From assembly GCF_000017805.1 (NCBI RefSeq), contig NC_009767.1:4381001-4445000 (forward strand): a DNA stretch of 64,000 nt, read 5' to 3'. Shown one piece after another: positions 1-10,236 of the stretch (positions are counted from its first letter, which is position 1; every line of letters begins with the position of its first letter). The notes under the pieces were generated by a model. That model had not been told where the DNA came from. It was given only the letters and a program-made list of their open reading frames with translations, and made no database searches. The stretch is from Roseiflexus castenholzii DSM 13941 (GTDB taxonomy: Bacteria > Chloroflexota > Chloroflexia > Chloroflexales > Roseiflexaceae). The position numbers and the translations under genes are program-made.

Positions 1-1125
1 GAAGACCGGGTCCTGGCGCAGGAGCGCCGAAGCCGCTGCCAGGTCGGCATCGAGTGGCAGCCCATTGGCAACTAACTGAACCCGTGAGTCCGCCGGACCA
101 AACCAGAGCGCCAGTCGGTCGGGGGCGATGGCAGCGCCGCTGTAGCCAGCGGCGCACACAATGCGCCCCCAGTTCGGATCGCCGCCATGGATGGCGGTTT
201 TCACCAGCGGCGAGCGCGCGATGGCGTTCGCCACCTGGTGCGCCTGCTGCTCGTCCTGTGCGCCGCTGACCACAATTTCCACCAGGCGCGTGGCACCTTC
301 GCCATCGCGCGCGATCTGTTTCGCCAGATCGATGCACACTTCGGTGAGCAACACCGTGAATTGGTCAAACGAACAATCGTCCGCTTCCGGCGTATCGCTC
401 ACCCGAACGCCTGACGCGCCGGATGCCAGCAGGAGGAGGGTGTCATTTGTGCTGGTATCACCATCGACGCTGACGCGGTTGAAACTACGATTGGCGGCAT
501 AGCGCAGGGCACGATCGAGGGTTGCGGGTGACGCCTGCGCATCGGTCGTCACAATCGCCAGCATGGTCGCCATATTGGGATGGATCATCCCGGCGCCTTT
601 GCACATTCCGGCAATGGTGATAGGCTTTCCGGCAACTGAGGTCGTGCGCGCAGCGACTTTCGGGCGGGTGTCGGTAGTCATGATGGCGCGCGCAGCCGCG
701 CCTGCACCCCGGTGCGCGGTCGGTCCGGTCAGGCTGGCGACTCCCTGAGCAACCTTTGTCATATCGAGTTGCCTGCCGATCACGCCGGTCGAAAGGACCA
801 ACACCTGATCGGCGCGGCATTCGAGGCGTTCGGCAGTCATCGCCGCCATTGCGCGGCAGTTGGCGTCGCCTTGCGGTCCGGTGCAGGCATTGGCGTTGCC
901 TGCATTGACCACAACCGCGCGGATCGCACCGGCATTCGCTGCCAGCACATCCTGATCATAGATCACCGGCGCCGCTTTGATCCGATTAGTAGTGAACAGA
1001 CCGGCGGCGCTGCACGGAGCGTCCGTTGCGATCAGCGCCATGTCGAGCGCGCCGTTCGGCTTCAGTCCACAGGCGGTCGCCGTCGCAGCAAAACCGGATG
1101 CGAGTGAGAAAGTGTCTGCCTGCAT
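1..1125 (-). CDS. argJ: Glutamate N-acetyltransferase / ornithine acetyltransferase (partial)
   Basis: ArgJ transfers the acetyl group from N-acetylornithine to glutamate and closes the cyclic arginine pathway. The frame starts at ATG 1123-1125 and is open to the window edge, giving 375 codons. The family is about 400 residues, so roughly 30 C-terminal residues are missing. Seen: an N-terminal chain with STGVIG, and KGAGMIHPNMATML near residues 176-189. In this family the precursor cleaves itself before the Thr of ATML (Thr187 here), which becomes the nucleophile. It lies downstream of argG on the same strand, but a 391-bp repeat-filled gap separates them, so shared transcription is uncertain. 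A weak AGGGA stands upstream of the ATG. Confidence 0.95.
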   Translation of the reverse strand, partial: MQADTFSLASGFAATATACGLKPNGALDMALIATDAPCSAAGLFTTNRIKAAPVIYDQDVLAANAGAIRAVVVNAGNANACTGPQGDANCRAMAAMTAERLECRADQVLVLSTGVIGRQLDMTKVAQGVASLTGPTAHRGAGAAARAIMTTDTRPKVAARTTSVAGKPITIAGMCKGAGMIHPNMATMLAIVTTDAQASPATLDRALRYAANRSFNRVSVDGDTSTNDTLLLLASGASGVRVSDTPEADDCSFDQFTVLLTEVCIDLAKQIARDGEGATRLVEIVVSGAQDEQQAHQVANAIARSPLVKTAIHGGDPNWGRIVCAAGYSGAAIAPDRLALWFGPADSRVQLVANGLPLDADLAAASALLRQDPVF

Positions 1126-1140
1126 TGTTGTGTCCCTGTT

Positions 1141-1171
1141 GAGAGCCAAGAACCGAGTACTAAGAACCAAG
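1141..1171. repeat. Heptamer-phased filler
   Basis: Four 7-nt units in a row, related to RAGAACC (GAGAGCC, AAGAACC, GAGTACT, AAGAACC). This is one of several intergenic tracts in the window with a 7-nt period. Confidence 0.5.
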
Positions 1172-1185
1172 CGCCGGGCACGACT

Positions 1186-1480
1186 GCATCCGTCCCGATC
1201 CGTAAACATCCGTGTGCTCCATCAGCCGTAGAGGACGCGGATGCACGCGGATGCGACGGATTCATACGGATTGGGGAATGATGCCCCCGCAGCGATCCGT
1301 GGGCATCCGTCCCGATCCGTGAACATCCGTGTGCTCCATCAGCCGTATAGGACACGGATTGGCGCGGATACGACGGATTCATACGGATTGGGGAATGATG
1401 CCCCCTCAGCGATCCGTGGGCATTCGTCCCGATCCGTGGCGATCCGTGTACTCCATCAACAGGACACGGATGGGCGCAGA
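1186..1480. repeat. 117-bp tandem repeat, about 2.5 copies
   Basis: Copies begin at 1186, 1303 and 1420 (last one partial), a constant 117-bp period. Each copy has several ATCCGT hexamers spaced about 10 nt apart, followed by several ACGGAT hexamers (the reverse complement), so each unit could fold into a long imperfect hairpin. It fills most of the 391-bp gap between argG and argJ. No gene is seen in the gap. Confidence 0.85.
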
Positions 1481-1516
1481 CCCGTGTGCTCCATCAGGCG
1501 ACTGCGCGGCGCGCCT

Positions 1517-2725
1517 CTACCGTCCTTCCAACAACGCCTGTACCTTCACCGGCAACCCGAAAATCTTGATAAACCCTTCCGCATCCTTCTGGTTGTAACT
1601 GTCGCTCATGGTAAAACTGGCAATATCAGGGTTGTAGAGGCTCTTCGCAGCGCGTCGTCCGACGAGCATAGCATTCCCCTTGTAGAGCTTCAGGCGCGCC
1701 TCGCCGGTAACGTTGCGCTGTGTCACGCGCACAAACGCATCGAGCGCCTCTCGCAGCGGCGTGTACCATTGTCCGTAGTACACCAGTTCGGCATAGCGAT
1801 GGGCGATCACATCCTTGTAGTGCAGCGTATCGCGGTCGAGCGCCAGTTGTTCGAGACCCTGGTGCGCCACTCGCAGGATCGTGCCGCCGGGGGTTTCGTA
1901 CACACCGTGACTTTTCATCCCGACGAGACGATTTTCAACCAGATCGACGCGCCCGATGCCATGCTTTGCACCGATGTTATTCAGCGCCAGGAGGAGATCG
2001 ACCGGTCCCAGACGCTCACCGTTGACACTCACCGGCACCCCCTGATCGAACCCGACCGTCACATACTCCGGCTCGTCGGGCGCTGCTTCAGGTGCGGTCG
2101 TCAGGGTATACATCGCTTCTTCCGGCTCCTGCCAGGGATCTTCAAGGATGCCGCCTTCGTGCGACATGTGCCAGATGTTGCGGTCGCGGCTGTAGATCGA
2201 CTTGAGCGTGGCTGTCACCGGAACATTGTGTTCGGCGGCATAATCGAGCGCGTCCTCGCGGCTACGGATATTCCACTCGCGCCAGGGAGCGATGACCTTC
2301 AGATGGGGCGCAAACGCCATATACGTCAATTCAAAGCGCACCTGGTCATTTCCTTTGCCGGTGCAACCGTGCGCCAGCGCGTCAGCGCCTTCCTGAAGCG
2401 CAATTTCCGCCTGGCGTCGAGCAATCAGCGGGCGCGCCACCGAGGTGCCAAGCAGGTAGGTACGCTCGTAGACTGCCCCGGATTGGAGCAAGGGAAAGAG
2501 AAAATCGCGCACGAACTCTTCACGCAGGTCTTCAACGTAACACTTCGAAGCGCCGGTTGCAATCGCTTTTGCTTCCAAACCGCTCAGTTCGTCGTCCTGC
2601 CCGATATTGGCGCAATAGCAGATGACTTCCGGGTTGCCATAGTTCTGTTTGAGCCAGGGGACAATGATGCTGGTGTCGAGACCGCCAGAGTACGCCAGAA
2701 CGACTTTGTGGACTCTGCTGCTCAT
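1517..2725 (-). CDS. argG: Argininosuccinate synthase
   Basis: Joins citrulline and aspartate at the cost of ATP to make argininosuccinate, the next-to-last step of arginine synthesis. The 402-residue length is usual for the family. The N-type ATP pyrophosphatase loop AYSGGLDTS is at residues 11-19. Other visible blocks are GKGNDQVRFEL and the SREDALDYA helix region. The ATG overlaps the carB stop by four bases (ATGA, 2722-2725), so translation is probably coupled to carB. Cytoplasmic. Confidence 0.97.
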   Translation of the reverse strand: MSSRVHKVVLAYSGGLDTSIIVPWLKQNYGNPEVICYCANIGQDDELSGLEAKAIATGASKCYVEDLREEFVRDFLFPLLQSGAVYERTYLLGTSVARPLIARRQAEIALQEGADALAHGCTGKGNDQVRFELTYMAFAPHLKVIAPWREWNIRSREDALDYAAEHNVPVTATLKSIYSRDRNIWHMSHEGGILEDPWQEPEEAMYTLTTAPEAAPDEPEYVTVGFDQGVPVSVNGERLGPVDLLLALNNIGAKHGIGRVDLVENRLVGMKSHGVYETPGGTILRVAHQGLEQLALDRDTLHYKDVIAHRYAELVYYGQWYTPLREALDAFVRVTQRNVTGEARLKLYKGNAMLVGRRAAKSLYNPDIASFTMSDSYNQKDAEGFIKIFGLPVKVQALLEGR

Positions 2726-5700
2726 GATAGTTCCTTATTGATCTTCAGAGATGTGCTCACTATCGTGCTGTCTGCCGTCATTGTCAGACGATAGTGTTCC
2801 TGCAAAGAACGGACGCGCAATTCCTTCTGACGCAACGCCTTGATGGCGCTCACCGTCGCCGCTGCGCCGGTGAGGGTCGTCACCAGCATCACCCCGTAGC
2901 GAATGGCAGCCGAGCGTAGCGCCTGACCATCGGCATAGGCGCGTGGACCGAGGGGGGTACTGATCACCAATCCCACCTTGCCCGACGCAATCAGGTCGAC
3001 GGTATGGGGTGAGCCTTCGGAAACCTTGTTGACAACGATGGCGGGCAGACCAAGCTGGTGGAGCCAGGCTGCTGTGCCGCGTGTAGCGTAGATAGTAAAA
3101 CCGAATTTCACCAGATCGCGGGCAATCCGCCCGATAGCACCCTTATCGTAGTCGTTAACCGTCAGCAGCGCGCCGCCGCTGACAGGAATGCGCTGGTTGG
3201 CGCCCATTTCGGCTTTGGCGAAGGCATGCCCGAAGGTCGAAGCATGCCCCATTACCTCACCGGTGGAGCGCATCTCAGGGCTGAGGAAGACGGCAGCGCC
3301 GGGGAACTTATCGAATGGCAAAACGGCTTCCTTGACGAAGAAGCCATTGAGCGGCGGCTCGCGCGTCAATCCGAGTTCGATCAGCGTCTTGCCAGCACAC
3401 GCCTGCGCAGCAAGACGCGCCAGCGGCACGCCGGTGGCTTTGGCGACGAACGGCACGGTGCGCGAGGCGCGTGGATTGACTTCGAGCACATAGACCTCGT
3501 CGTCCTTGATGGCGAATTGAATATTCATCAACCCCTTGACGCGCAGCGCCTCACCAATGCGGATCGTTTCGTCGCGGATGATCGAAAGGTGATAGGCGCT
3601 GACCTTGAACGGCGGCATGACCATTGCCGAGTCGCCAGAGTGGACGCCAGCCTCCTCAATATGCTCCATAATGCCGCCGATCACCACGCGCTCGCCATCA
3701 CCGACAGCATCGACATCGAGTTCGAAAGCATCCTCCAGGTAGCGGTCGATCAACACCGGTTGACCGGCGCTGATCTGTGTCGCTTCGTGGATATACTGCG
3801 CCAGTCCTTCATCATCGTAGGCAATTGCCATTGCCCGCCCGCCGAGCACATAACTGGGACGCACCAGCACCGGGTAGCCAATCCGCTGCGCCACTCGCCG
3901 GGCAGTCTGAAGGTCGGCAGCCATGCCGCTCTCCGGTTGCATCATGTCCAACTGCCGGAGCAGTTCGCTAAAGCGCCCGCGATCCTCTGCCAGATCAATC
4001 GAGTCTTGCGAGGTGCCCCAGATCGGCACACCAGCCGCTGCCAGCCCTTTCGCCAGATTGAGCGGCGTCTGACCGCCAAACTGCACGAGCATTGGCACAG
4101 GCGTTCCTGCCCTGCCGTCCCGCATGCCCGACTCGTTCTCCCAGACATTAAGCACATCTTCGAGAGTCAGCGGCTCGAAGTAGAGGCGATCACTGGTATC
4201 ATAGTCGGTTGAGACCGTTTCCGGGTTGCAGTTGATCATGATCGTCTCGTAGCCGAGGTCGCGCAGCGCAAAACTGGCGTGGACGCAGCAGTAGTCGAAC
4301 TCGATCCCCTGACCAATGCGATTGGGTCCACCGCCGAGAATGACCACCTTCGGGCGGTCGGTCACCGCCGACTCATCGGATGTCGCATAGGTGCTATAGA
4401 GGTAGGGGGTGTAGGCTTCAAACTCAGCGGCGCAGGTGTCGATCCGATGATAGACCGGCAGAATGCCGAGCGCCTTACGACGCGCGCGCACATCCATCTC
4501 AGTCGGAACGTGAAACGTACCATTACGAAGGTCCGGTTGCAGAATGAGTGCGATCTGCGCGTCGGAGAAGCCATGTTCCTTCGCCTCACGTAGCAGATCG
4601 ACAGGGAGCGTTGCAAGCGAATAACGCGCAAGCGCCGTTTCGATGTCGATGATCGCGCGCATCTGCGCCACAAACCAGGGATCATAGCCGGTCAGCGCCG
4701 CGATCCGCTCGATGTCCCATCCAGCGCGCAGCGCATTGGCAACGTGAAAGATACGCTGTGCCGTCGGAGTGCGCAGGTCATCGTCCGATGGCTCAGGCGT
4801 CATTTCAGCGTTCACGCGTTTCCCGGCGAACACACCGAACCCGACAGCGCCGATCTCCAGCCCGCGGATCGCCTTCTGCAACGCCTCGCTGAACGTCGCA
4901 CCAATCGCCATAACCTCGCCCACGCTCTTCATCTGTGGTCCGAGAGTCGGATCGACGCCGGGGAACTTCTCGAACGCCCAGCGTGGGATTTTGACCACCA
5001 CATAGTCCAGGCTTGGCTCGAACGACGCAGGCGTCACGCGCGTAATATCGTTCGGGATTTCGTCGAGGGTATAACCGACGGCGAGCAGCGCCGCGATCTT
5101 GGCGATTGGGAAGCCGGTGGCTTTGGACGCCAGCGCCGACGAGCGGCTGACGCGCGGGTTCATCTCGATCACGAGCGGCGTGCCATCGCGTGGATCAACG
5201 GCAAACTGGATGTTCGAGCCACCGGTTTCGACGCCGACCGTGCGAATGACGATCTTCGCCATCTCGCGCAGCCGCTGATACTCGCGGTCGGTCAGCGTCA
5301 TCGTCGGAGCAATGGTGATCGAGTCGCCGGTATGGACGCCCATCGGGTCGAGGTTCTCGATAGAACAGACAACAACGAAGTTGTCCATCCGATCGCGCAT
5401 CACCTCAAGTTCGTACTCCTTCCATCCGAGCACCGACTGTTCGATGAGCACCTGCGTCACCGGCGAGGCGCGTAGACCGCGATCCGCAATCTCGCGCAAT
5501 TGCGCCTCACTATACGCCACACCACCGCCACTGCCACCGAGGGTAAAGGAGGGACGCACCAGCACCGGGTAGCCGATCCGCGCCGCCGCCTCCAGCGCCT
5601 GATCGACGGTCGAAACTGTTTCGCCGAGCGGCACGCGCAGCCCGGCGTCAATCATCGCGCGCTTGAACAACTCGCGATCCTCGGCAAGCGCAATGGCTTT

Positions 5701-6060
5701 CGGCGAAGCGCCAATCAACTGCACGCCGTACCGATCGAGCACGCCGCGCTCTGCCAGTTTCATCGCCAGGTTGAGACCCGTCTGCCCGCCGACGGTCGGG
5801 AGCAGCGCGTCGGGTCGTTCGCGCTCGATAATTTTCTCGACGATCTCCGGGGTCAACGGTTCAATATAGGTGGCGTCTGCCATCTGCGGGTCGGTCATGA
5901 TTGTCGCCGGATTGGAATTGACGAGCACGACGCGAAACCCCTCGCGGCGCAGCACCTTGCACGCCTGAACGCCAGAATAGTCGAATTCGCATGCCTGACC
6001 GATAACTATCGGGCCAGAGCCGATGATCAAAATCGTCTGAATATCAGTTCGTCGTGGCAT
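2722..6060 (-). CDS. carB: Carbamoyl-phosphate synthase large subunit
   Basis: Makes carbamoyl phosphate from bicarbonate, ATP and ammonia supplied by the CarA amidotransferase, for arginine and pyrimidines. At 1112 residues it is slightly longer than the usual ~1070. Two homologous ATP-grasp halves are visible: SGPIVIGQACEFDYSG at the start and GGPNRIGQGIEFDY near residue 580. An MGS-like allosteric domain follows near the end. The extra length is a C-terminal tail after the ALRQKELRVRSLQEHY region. It overlaps argG by four bases. Only a weak GTGAG precedes the ATG at 6060, and a hairpin (6111-6128) lies upstream. Confidence 0.98.
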   Translation of the reverse strand: MPRRTDIQTILIIGSGPIVIGQACEFDYSGVQACKVLRREGFRVVLVNSNPATIMTDPQMADATYIEPLTPEIVEKIIERERPDALLPTVGGQTGLNLAMKLAERGVLDRYGVQLIGASPKAIALAEDRELFKRAMIDAGLRVPLGETVSTVDQALEAAARIGYPVLVRPSFTLGGSGGGVAYSEAQLREIADRGLRASPVTQVLIEQSVLGWKEYELEVMRDRMDNFVVVCSIENLDPMGVHTGDSITIAPTMTLTDREYQRLREMAKIVIRTVGVETGGSNIQFAVDPRDGTPLVIEMNPRVSRSSALASKATGFPIAKIAALLAVGYTLDEIPNDITRVTPASFEPSLDYVVVKIPRWAFEKFPGVDPTLGPQMKSVGEVMAIGATFSEALQKAIRGLEIGAVGFGVFAGKRVNAEMTPEPSDDDLRTPTAQRIFHVANALRAGWDIERIAALTGYDPWFVAQMRAIIDIETALARYSLATLPVDLLREAKEHGFSDAQIALILQPDLRNGTFHVPTEMDVRARRKALGILPVYHRIDTCAAEFEAYTPYLYSTYATSDESAVTDRPKVVILGGGPNRIGQGIEFDYCCVHASFALRDLGYETIMINCNPETVSTDYDTSDRLYFEPLTLEDVLNVWENESGMRDGRAGTPVPMLVQFGGQTPLNLAKGLAAAGVPIWGTSQDSIDLAEDRGRFSELLRQLDMMQPESGMAADLQTARRVAQRIGYPVLVRPSYVLGGRAMAIAYDDEGLAQYIHEATQISAGQPVLIDRYLEDAFELDVDAVGDGERVVIGGIMEHIEEAGVHSGDSAMVMPPFKVSAYHLSIIRDETIRIGEALRVKGLMNIQFAIKDDEVYVLEVNPRASRTVPFVAKATGVPLARLAAQACAGKTLIELGLTREPPLNGFFVKEAVLPFDKFPGAAVFLSPEMRSTGEVMGHASTFGHAFAKAEMGANQRIPVSGGALLTVNDYDKGAIGRIARDLVKFGFTIYATRGTAAWLHQLGLPAIVVNKVSEGSPHTVDLIASGKVGLVISTPLGPRAYADGQALRSAAIRYGVMLVTTLTGAAATVSAIKALRQKELRVRSLQEHYRLTMTADSTIVSTSLKINKELS

Positions 6061-6110
6061 TGATTATGTATCTCACTGTTCGCAGCACAACGTTGCCATC
6101 TATCCACAGG

Positions 6111-6128
6111 GTGGCGCGCCGGCGCCAC
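6111..6128. other. Hairpin between carB and the orphan H-box gene
   Basis: GTGGCGC (6111-6117), a 4-nt loop, and GCGCCAC (6122-6128) form a perfect 7-bp stem in the 77-bp gap before carB. No U-run follows on the minus strand, so it is not a standard terminator. It could be an mRNA structure or a protein site. Confidence 0.4.
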
Positions 6129-6137
6129 ACCCCTACG

Positions 6138-6611
6138 TCACCCATCCCGCTCCTGTGATGCCGTCAGTGCATCGATCACATCGAGGGCATCGCGGGAAGC
6201 ATTGTCCAGGTCGCGGGTCGCCTGCACAAAATCTGCGGGCAGGTCGGGATCGCTGATACGGAGCGCCAGACGCGCGACGCCGCGCAGGTTGTTGAGCGGT
6301 GTCAACAGATCGTGGCGGTAGGCATGCAGATCATGGTCGCTCAACCCGCCGACCACACGCGCATGTTCGCAGCGTTCGACACCTTCGGCGATGAGCGCAT
6401 CGAGGCGCGCCATTGACTCACACAACACATCGAGCAATTCCCCAAAACGTCCTCTCATCAATGATGCCGTCTGATCCGGGCGCAACCGGCTCAAATCGCC
6501 AATGGCGCGGCGCAGCGTATCGAGCGGCGCAGCGAGTTCCACCTGCATCATCCGAATGCGCTCTTCCGGCGAAAGCCGATAGAACGGGCGCAGGCGCTGA
6601 TAGAGCGACAT
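6138..6611 (-). CDS. Orphan histidine-kinase dimerization (H-box) protein
   Basis: A 157-residue soluble protein inside the arg/car cluster. Residues 98-116 (YRHDLLTPLNNLRGVARL) match the H-box of HisKA dimerization/phosphoacceptor domains, with His100, Asp101 and the TP pair. No ATP-binding HATPase domain follows: no N, G1 or G2 boxes are present, and the protein ends 57 residues after the His. Residues 1-95 are helical with no membrane segment or signal peptide. It may be a stand-alone phosphotransfer or kinase-interacting protein, or a degenerate kinase. Its position between carA and carB suggests co-transcription with arginine genes. The biochemical role is unknown. Confidence 0.65.
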   Translation of the reverse strand: MSLYQRLRPFYRLSPEERIRMMQVELAAPLDTLRRAIGDLSRLRPDQTASLMRGRFGELLDVLCESMARLDALIAEGVERCEHARVVGGLSDHDLHAYRHDLLTPLNNLRGVARLALRISDPDLPADFVQATRDLDNASRDALDVIDALTASQERDG

Positions 6612-6630
6612 GACGTTTCTCCCTGGTATG

Positions 6631-6659
6631 GGTTCATCTCATGCACCATGACATGAACC
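6631..6659. promoter_or_regulatory. Long inverted repeat upstream of the H-box gene
   Basis: Arms of 13 bp (6631-6643 and 6647-6659) match at 12 of 13 positions around a 3-nt loop, with GGTTCAT/ATGAACC ends. It sits in the 117-bp gap between carA and the orphan H-box gene, about 20 bases upstream of the latter's start. It is operator-like or an intercistronic RNA hairpin. No U-run follows on the minus strand. Confidence 0.5.
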
Positions 6660-6728
6660 GTTCGTCAACGTCGGTGAACGCTGAGCATTCTCCATCGTGA
6701 GCCAGATGCCTCGTGATGCGTTCACTGT

Positions 6729-7889
<1,161 letters not shown>

Positions 7890-7924
7890 ACTGCACCTCG
7901 CGGAGACATTGCGGCGCCACATCT

Positions 7925-8440
7925 CTACCGCTCGAACTCGATTACAACTGCCGTCTCATCACACGCATGCTGGAGCGGACACATAACACAATCGCGCCAG
8001 ACCTTCTCAGGAAAATCCTCTTTTGCGGTAACGCGAAAACCCAGTTTCTCAAAGAAGGGAACAGCACGCGTCAGTGCGAACACCGTCGGAAACCCACGAC
8101 GACGCGCTTCGTCCACCAATCCGCGCACAATCGCCTGCCCGACGCGCAGCCCGCGATACTCGGGTAAAACCGCCAGCGAACGCACTTCGACCAGCGTCGG
8201 GCTCATCTGAACGAGCGAGCCAATGCCTGCAACGCTGCCGTCCACTTCCGCGACCAGCCACGACGACAACGTGGCGCGGATATTGTCGGCGCTACGCGGC
8301 AGCAGATGACCCTGACGAGCATTTTCGGCGACAATGGCGACAATCGATTCGACATCGTCCTCTTCGGCGCGGCGCACGATGATGTCCGGCGCGCGCGGCG
8401 GCACGACAAAAACCTGCGACTCGCGGACGTGTACGGTCAT
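7925..8440 (-). CDS. argA: Short GNAT-type N-acetylglutamate synthase
   Basis: Acetylates glutamate with acetyl-CoA, the first step of arginine synthesis. It is a stand-alone GNAT domain of 171 residues, without the kinase-like domain of classical ArgA. It resembles the short type characterised in mycobacteria (Rv2747). The acetyl-CoA loop is RGLRVGQAI (96-104). The C-terminal KVWRDCVMCP...CDE pattern (Cys151, 154 and 160) is typical of the short form. It overlaps argB by four bases (8437-8440). With ArgJ also present, this enzyme would fill the acetyl cycle rather than carry all the flux (inference). Confidence 0.85.
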   Translation of the reverse strand: MTVHVRESQVFVVPPRAPDIIVRRAEEDDVESIVAIVAENARQGHLLPRSADNIRATLSSWLVAEVDGSVAGIGSLVQMSPTLVEVRSLAVLPEYRGLRVGQAIVRGLVDEARRRGFPTVFALTRAVPFFEKLGFRVTAKEDFPEKVWRDCVMCPLQHACDETAVVIEFER

Positions 8441-9216
8441 TCGTGTACTTCCCCTTCTGCAATGATTATGGTTCCGTGTTCGAGCATGCCTTCCAGATTG
8501 GTAATACGCGCAGCGCGCACACCAGCGTCGAGCGCCGTGAGCGCCGCGCGCACTTTGGGGATCATTCCGCCGCTGATCGTCCCATCGGCGATCAGGTGTT
8601 CGATCTCATGACGGGTCAACCGAGGCATCACATCACCGTTCACCAGCACCCCCGGCACATTGGTGACAAACACGACTTCATCGGCGCCGAGCGCCGCTGC
8701 GATGGCGCCTGCCGCTTCATCAGCGTTTACATTGTATGGTCCATCGAATCCAAGCGCAATCGGCGCAATCACCGGAATGACGTCGTGATTGAGCAACTCA
8801 TGCAGTACCTCGCTACGCACGGCGGTCGGGCGTCCGACACGCCCCAGATCGCCTGCCGGGTGCTCCTGTTTGACAACCCGGATCAGCCCGCGATCAACGC
8901 CAGAGATGCCGAGCGCATCCGCGCCAGCAACGATAAGCGCCGCAACCAGGCGCGTGCTGACGCTGCCACACAACACCATTTCCGCAGCGGTCAGCGCGGT
9001 CGCATCAGTGTACCGCAGACCACCGACGAACCGTGGCGCGCTGCCAAGCGTTTCCTGGAGTACGCCAATTTCCTTGCCGCCACCGTGTACCAGGGTAGGG
9101 ATCGGGCGCATCGCTGCCACGATACGCGCCAATTCTTTCACAAATGTTGCGTCGTCGAGTTCATTGCCGCCAACTTTGATCACCAGCGTTGGTTGGCGGC
9201 TCACTGGGTCTGTCAT
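8437..9216 (-). CDS. argB: Acetylglutamate kinase
   Basis: Phosphorylates N-acetylglutamate. The start at ATG 9216 is chosen because a purine-rich GGGGGGAGAGGAG lies just upstream and the canonical start (TLVIKVGGNEL) follows. This gives 259 residues, the family length. The open frame continues 123 bases further into repeat DNA but encodes nothing family-like there. Visible motifs are KVGGNEL (Lys14 region), VHGGGKEI, and NVNADEAAGAIAAALGADE near the C-terminal nucleotide-binding part. It overlaps argA (ATGA). Confidence 0.97.
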   Translation of the reverse strand: MTDPVSRQPTLVIKVGGNELDDATFVKELARIVAAMRPIPTLVHGGGKEIGVLQETLGSAPRFVGGLRYTDATALTAAEMVLCGSVSTRLVAALIVAGADALGISGVDRGLIRVVKQEHPAGDLGRVGRPTAVRSEVLHELLNHDVIPVIAPIALGFDGPYNVNADEAAGAIAAALGADEVVFVTNVPGVLVNGDVMPRLTRHEIEHLIADGTISGGMIPKVRAALTALDAGVRAARITNLEGMLEHGTIIIAEGEVHE

Positions 9217-9231
9217 CTCCTCTCCCCCCTT

Positions 9232-9259
9232 GAGAACTGAGAACCGAGAACTGAGAACT
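9232..9259. repeat. Heptamer repeat upstream of argB
   Basis: Four tandem 7-nt units, GAGAACT / GAGAACC / GAGAACT / GAGAACT, directly upstream of the argB ribosome-binding site. Confidence 0.75.
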
Positions 9260-9260
9260 G

Positions 9261-9460
9261 ATACTAATGCGCGGTCATTTGTACAATATATGACTTCACT
9301 GCAACAAGCGGTAACCACGAAGGTCACAAAGGGACACAAAGGAAATGCACTTCATTTTTTTATTTTACCTTCGTGCGCTTCGCGTCCTTGGTGGTTAAGC
9401 CTTTTTATAGCAATGGTTTTTGAGCACATCATCCGGTATCGCCCGGTGCAGCCCGCGCAG
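9261..9460 (+). repeat. AACCACGAAGG dispersed hairpin element, copy A
   Basis: Begins with ATACTAATGCGCGGTCA at 9261. It contains an imperfect inverted repeat from GTAACCACGAAGG (9311) to CCTTGGTGGTTAAGCC (about 9400), then GCAATGGTTTTTGAG. Two relatives lie at 25453-25606 and 25607-25878. In this copy the right end is lost and the palindrome array begins soon after. Confidence 0.75.
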
Positions 9461-9479
9461 GTGGATCGTTGCGCTTTCA

Positions 9480-10236
9480 ACGCTCCCCTCTCACCTCTTG
9501 CCTCTCGCCTCTCCACAAATGCGAGATAAATCTCGCGCGACGCCATTGTCGGGCCCCTCTCACCTCTTGCCTCTCGCCTCTCCACAAATGCGAGATAAAT
9601 CTCGCGCGACGCCATTGTCGGGCCCCTCTCACCTCTTGCCTCTCGCCTCTCCACAAATGCGAGATAAATCTCGCGCGACGCCATTGTCGGGTCCCTTGCG
9701 CCTCGCGCCTCTCCATAAATGCGAGATAAATCTCGCGCGACGCCATTGTCGGGTCCCTTGCGCCTCGCGCCTCTCCACAAATGCGAGATAAATCTCGCGC
9801 TACGCCATTGTCGGGCTCCTCACCCCTCTCACCTCTCACCTCCCCACAAATGCGAGATAAATCTCGCGCTACGCCATTGTCGGGCTCCTCTCACCTCCCC
9901 ACAAATGCGAGATAAATCTCGCGCTACGCCATTGTCGGGCTCCTCTCACCTCTCACCTCGCACCTCTCCACAAATGCGAGATAAATCTCGCGCTACGCCA
10001 TTGTCGGGTCCCTCTCACCTCTCACCTCGCACCTCTCACCTCGCACCTCTCACCTCCCCACAAATGCGAGATAAATCTCGCGCTACGCCATTGTCGGGCT
10101 CCTCACCCCTCTCACCTCGCGCCTCTCCACAAATGCGAGATAAATCTCGCGCGACGCCATTGTCGGGCTCCTTGCGCCTCGCGCCCCGCGCCTCTCATCA
10201 CCTCGCGCCTCGCGCCTCGCGCCTCGACCCTCGCCC
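9480..10236. repeat. Ten-copy palindrome array with heptad linkers
   Basis: A roughly 41-bp core, containing GCGAGATAAATCTCGC (7-bp arms, 2-nt centre) followed by CGCCATTGTCGGG, recurs ten times. Palindromes start at 9521, 9590, 9659, 9721, 9783, 9852, 9907, 9976, 10066 and 10135. Spacings are 69, 69, 62, 62, 69, 55, 69, 90 and 69, all equal to 6 modulo 7. The linkers are 2, 3, 4 or 7 heptads of the CTCACCT/CTCGCCT type. A heptad tail (CGCCTCG units) continues to about 10240. It is not CRISPR, because the linkers are low-complexity and related. The array sits between argC and argB. Confidence 0.9.

Noticed and set aside
3058..4212. Long plus-strand open frame opposite carB (also 36809-39118 opposite nuoG and 32012-33889 opposite nuoL).
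   Set aside because: They are antisense to well-conserved genes; the GC-rich third positions of the real genes keep the opposite strand open. No ribosome-binding site or motif supports them.
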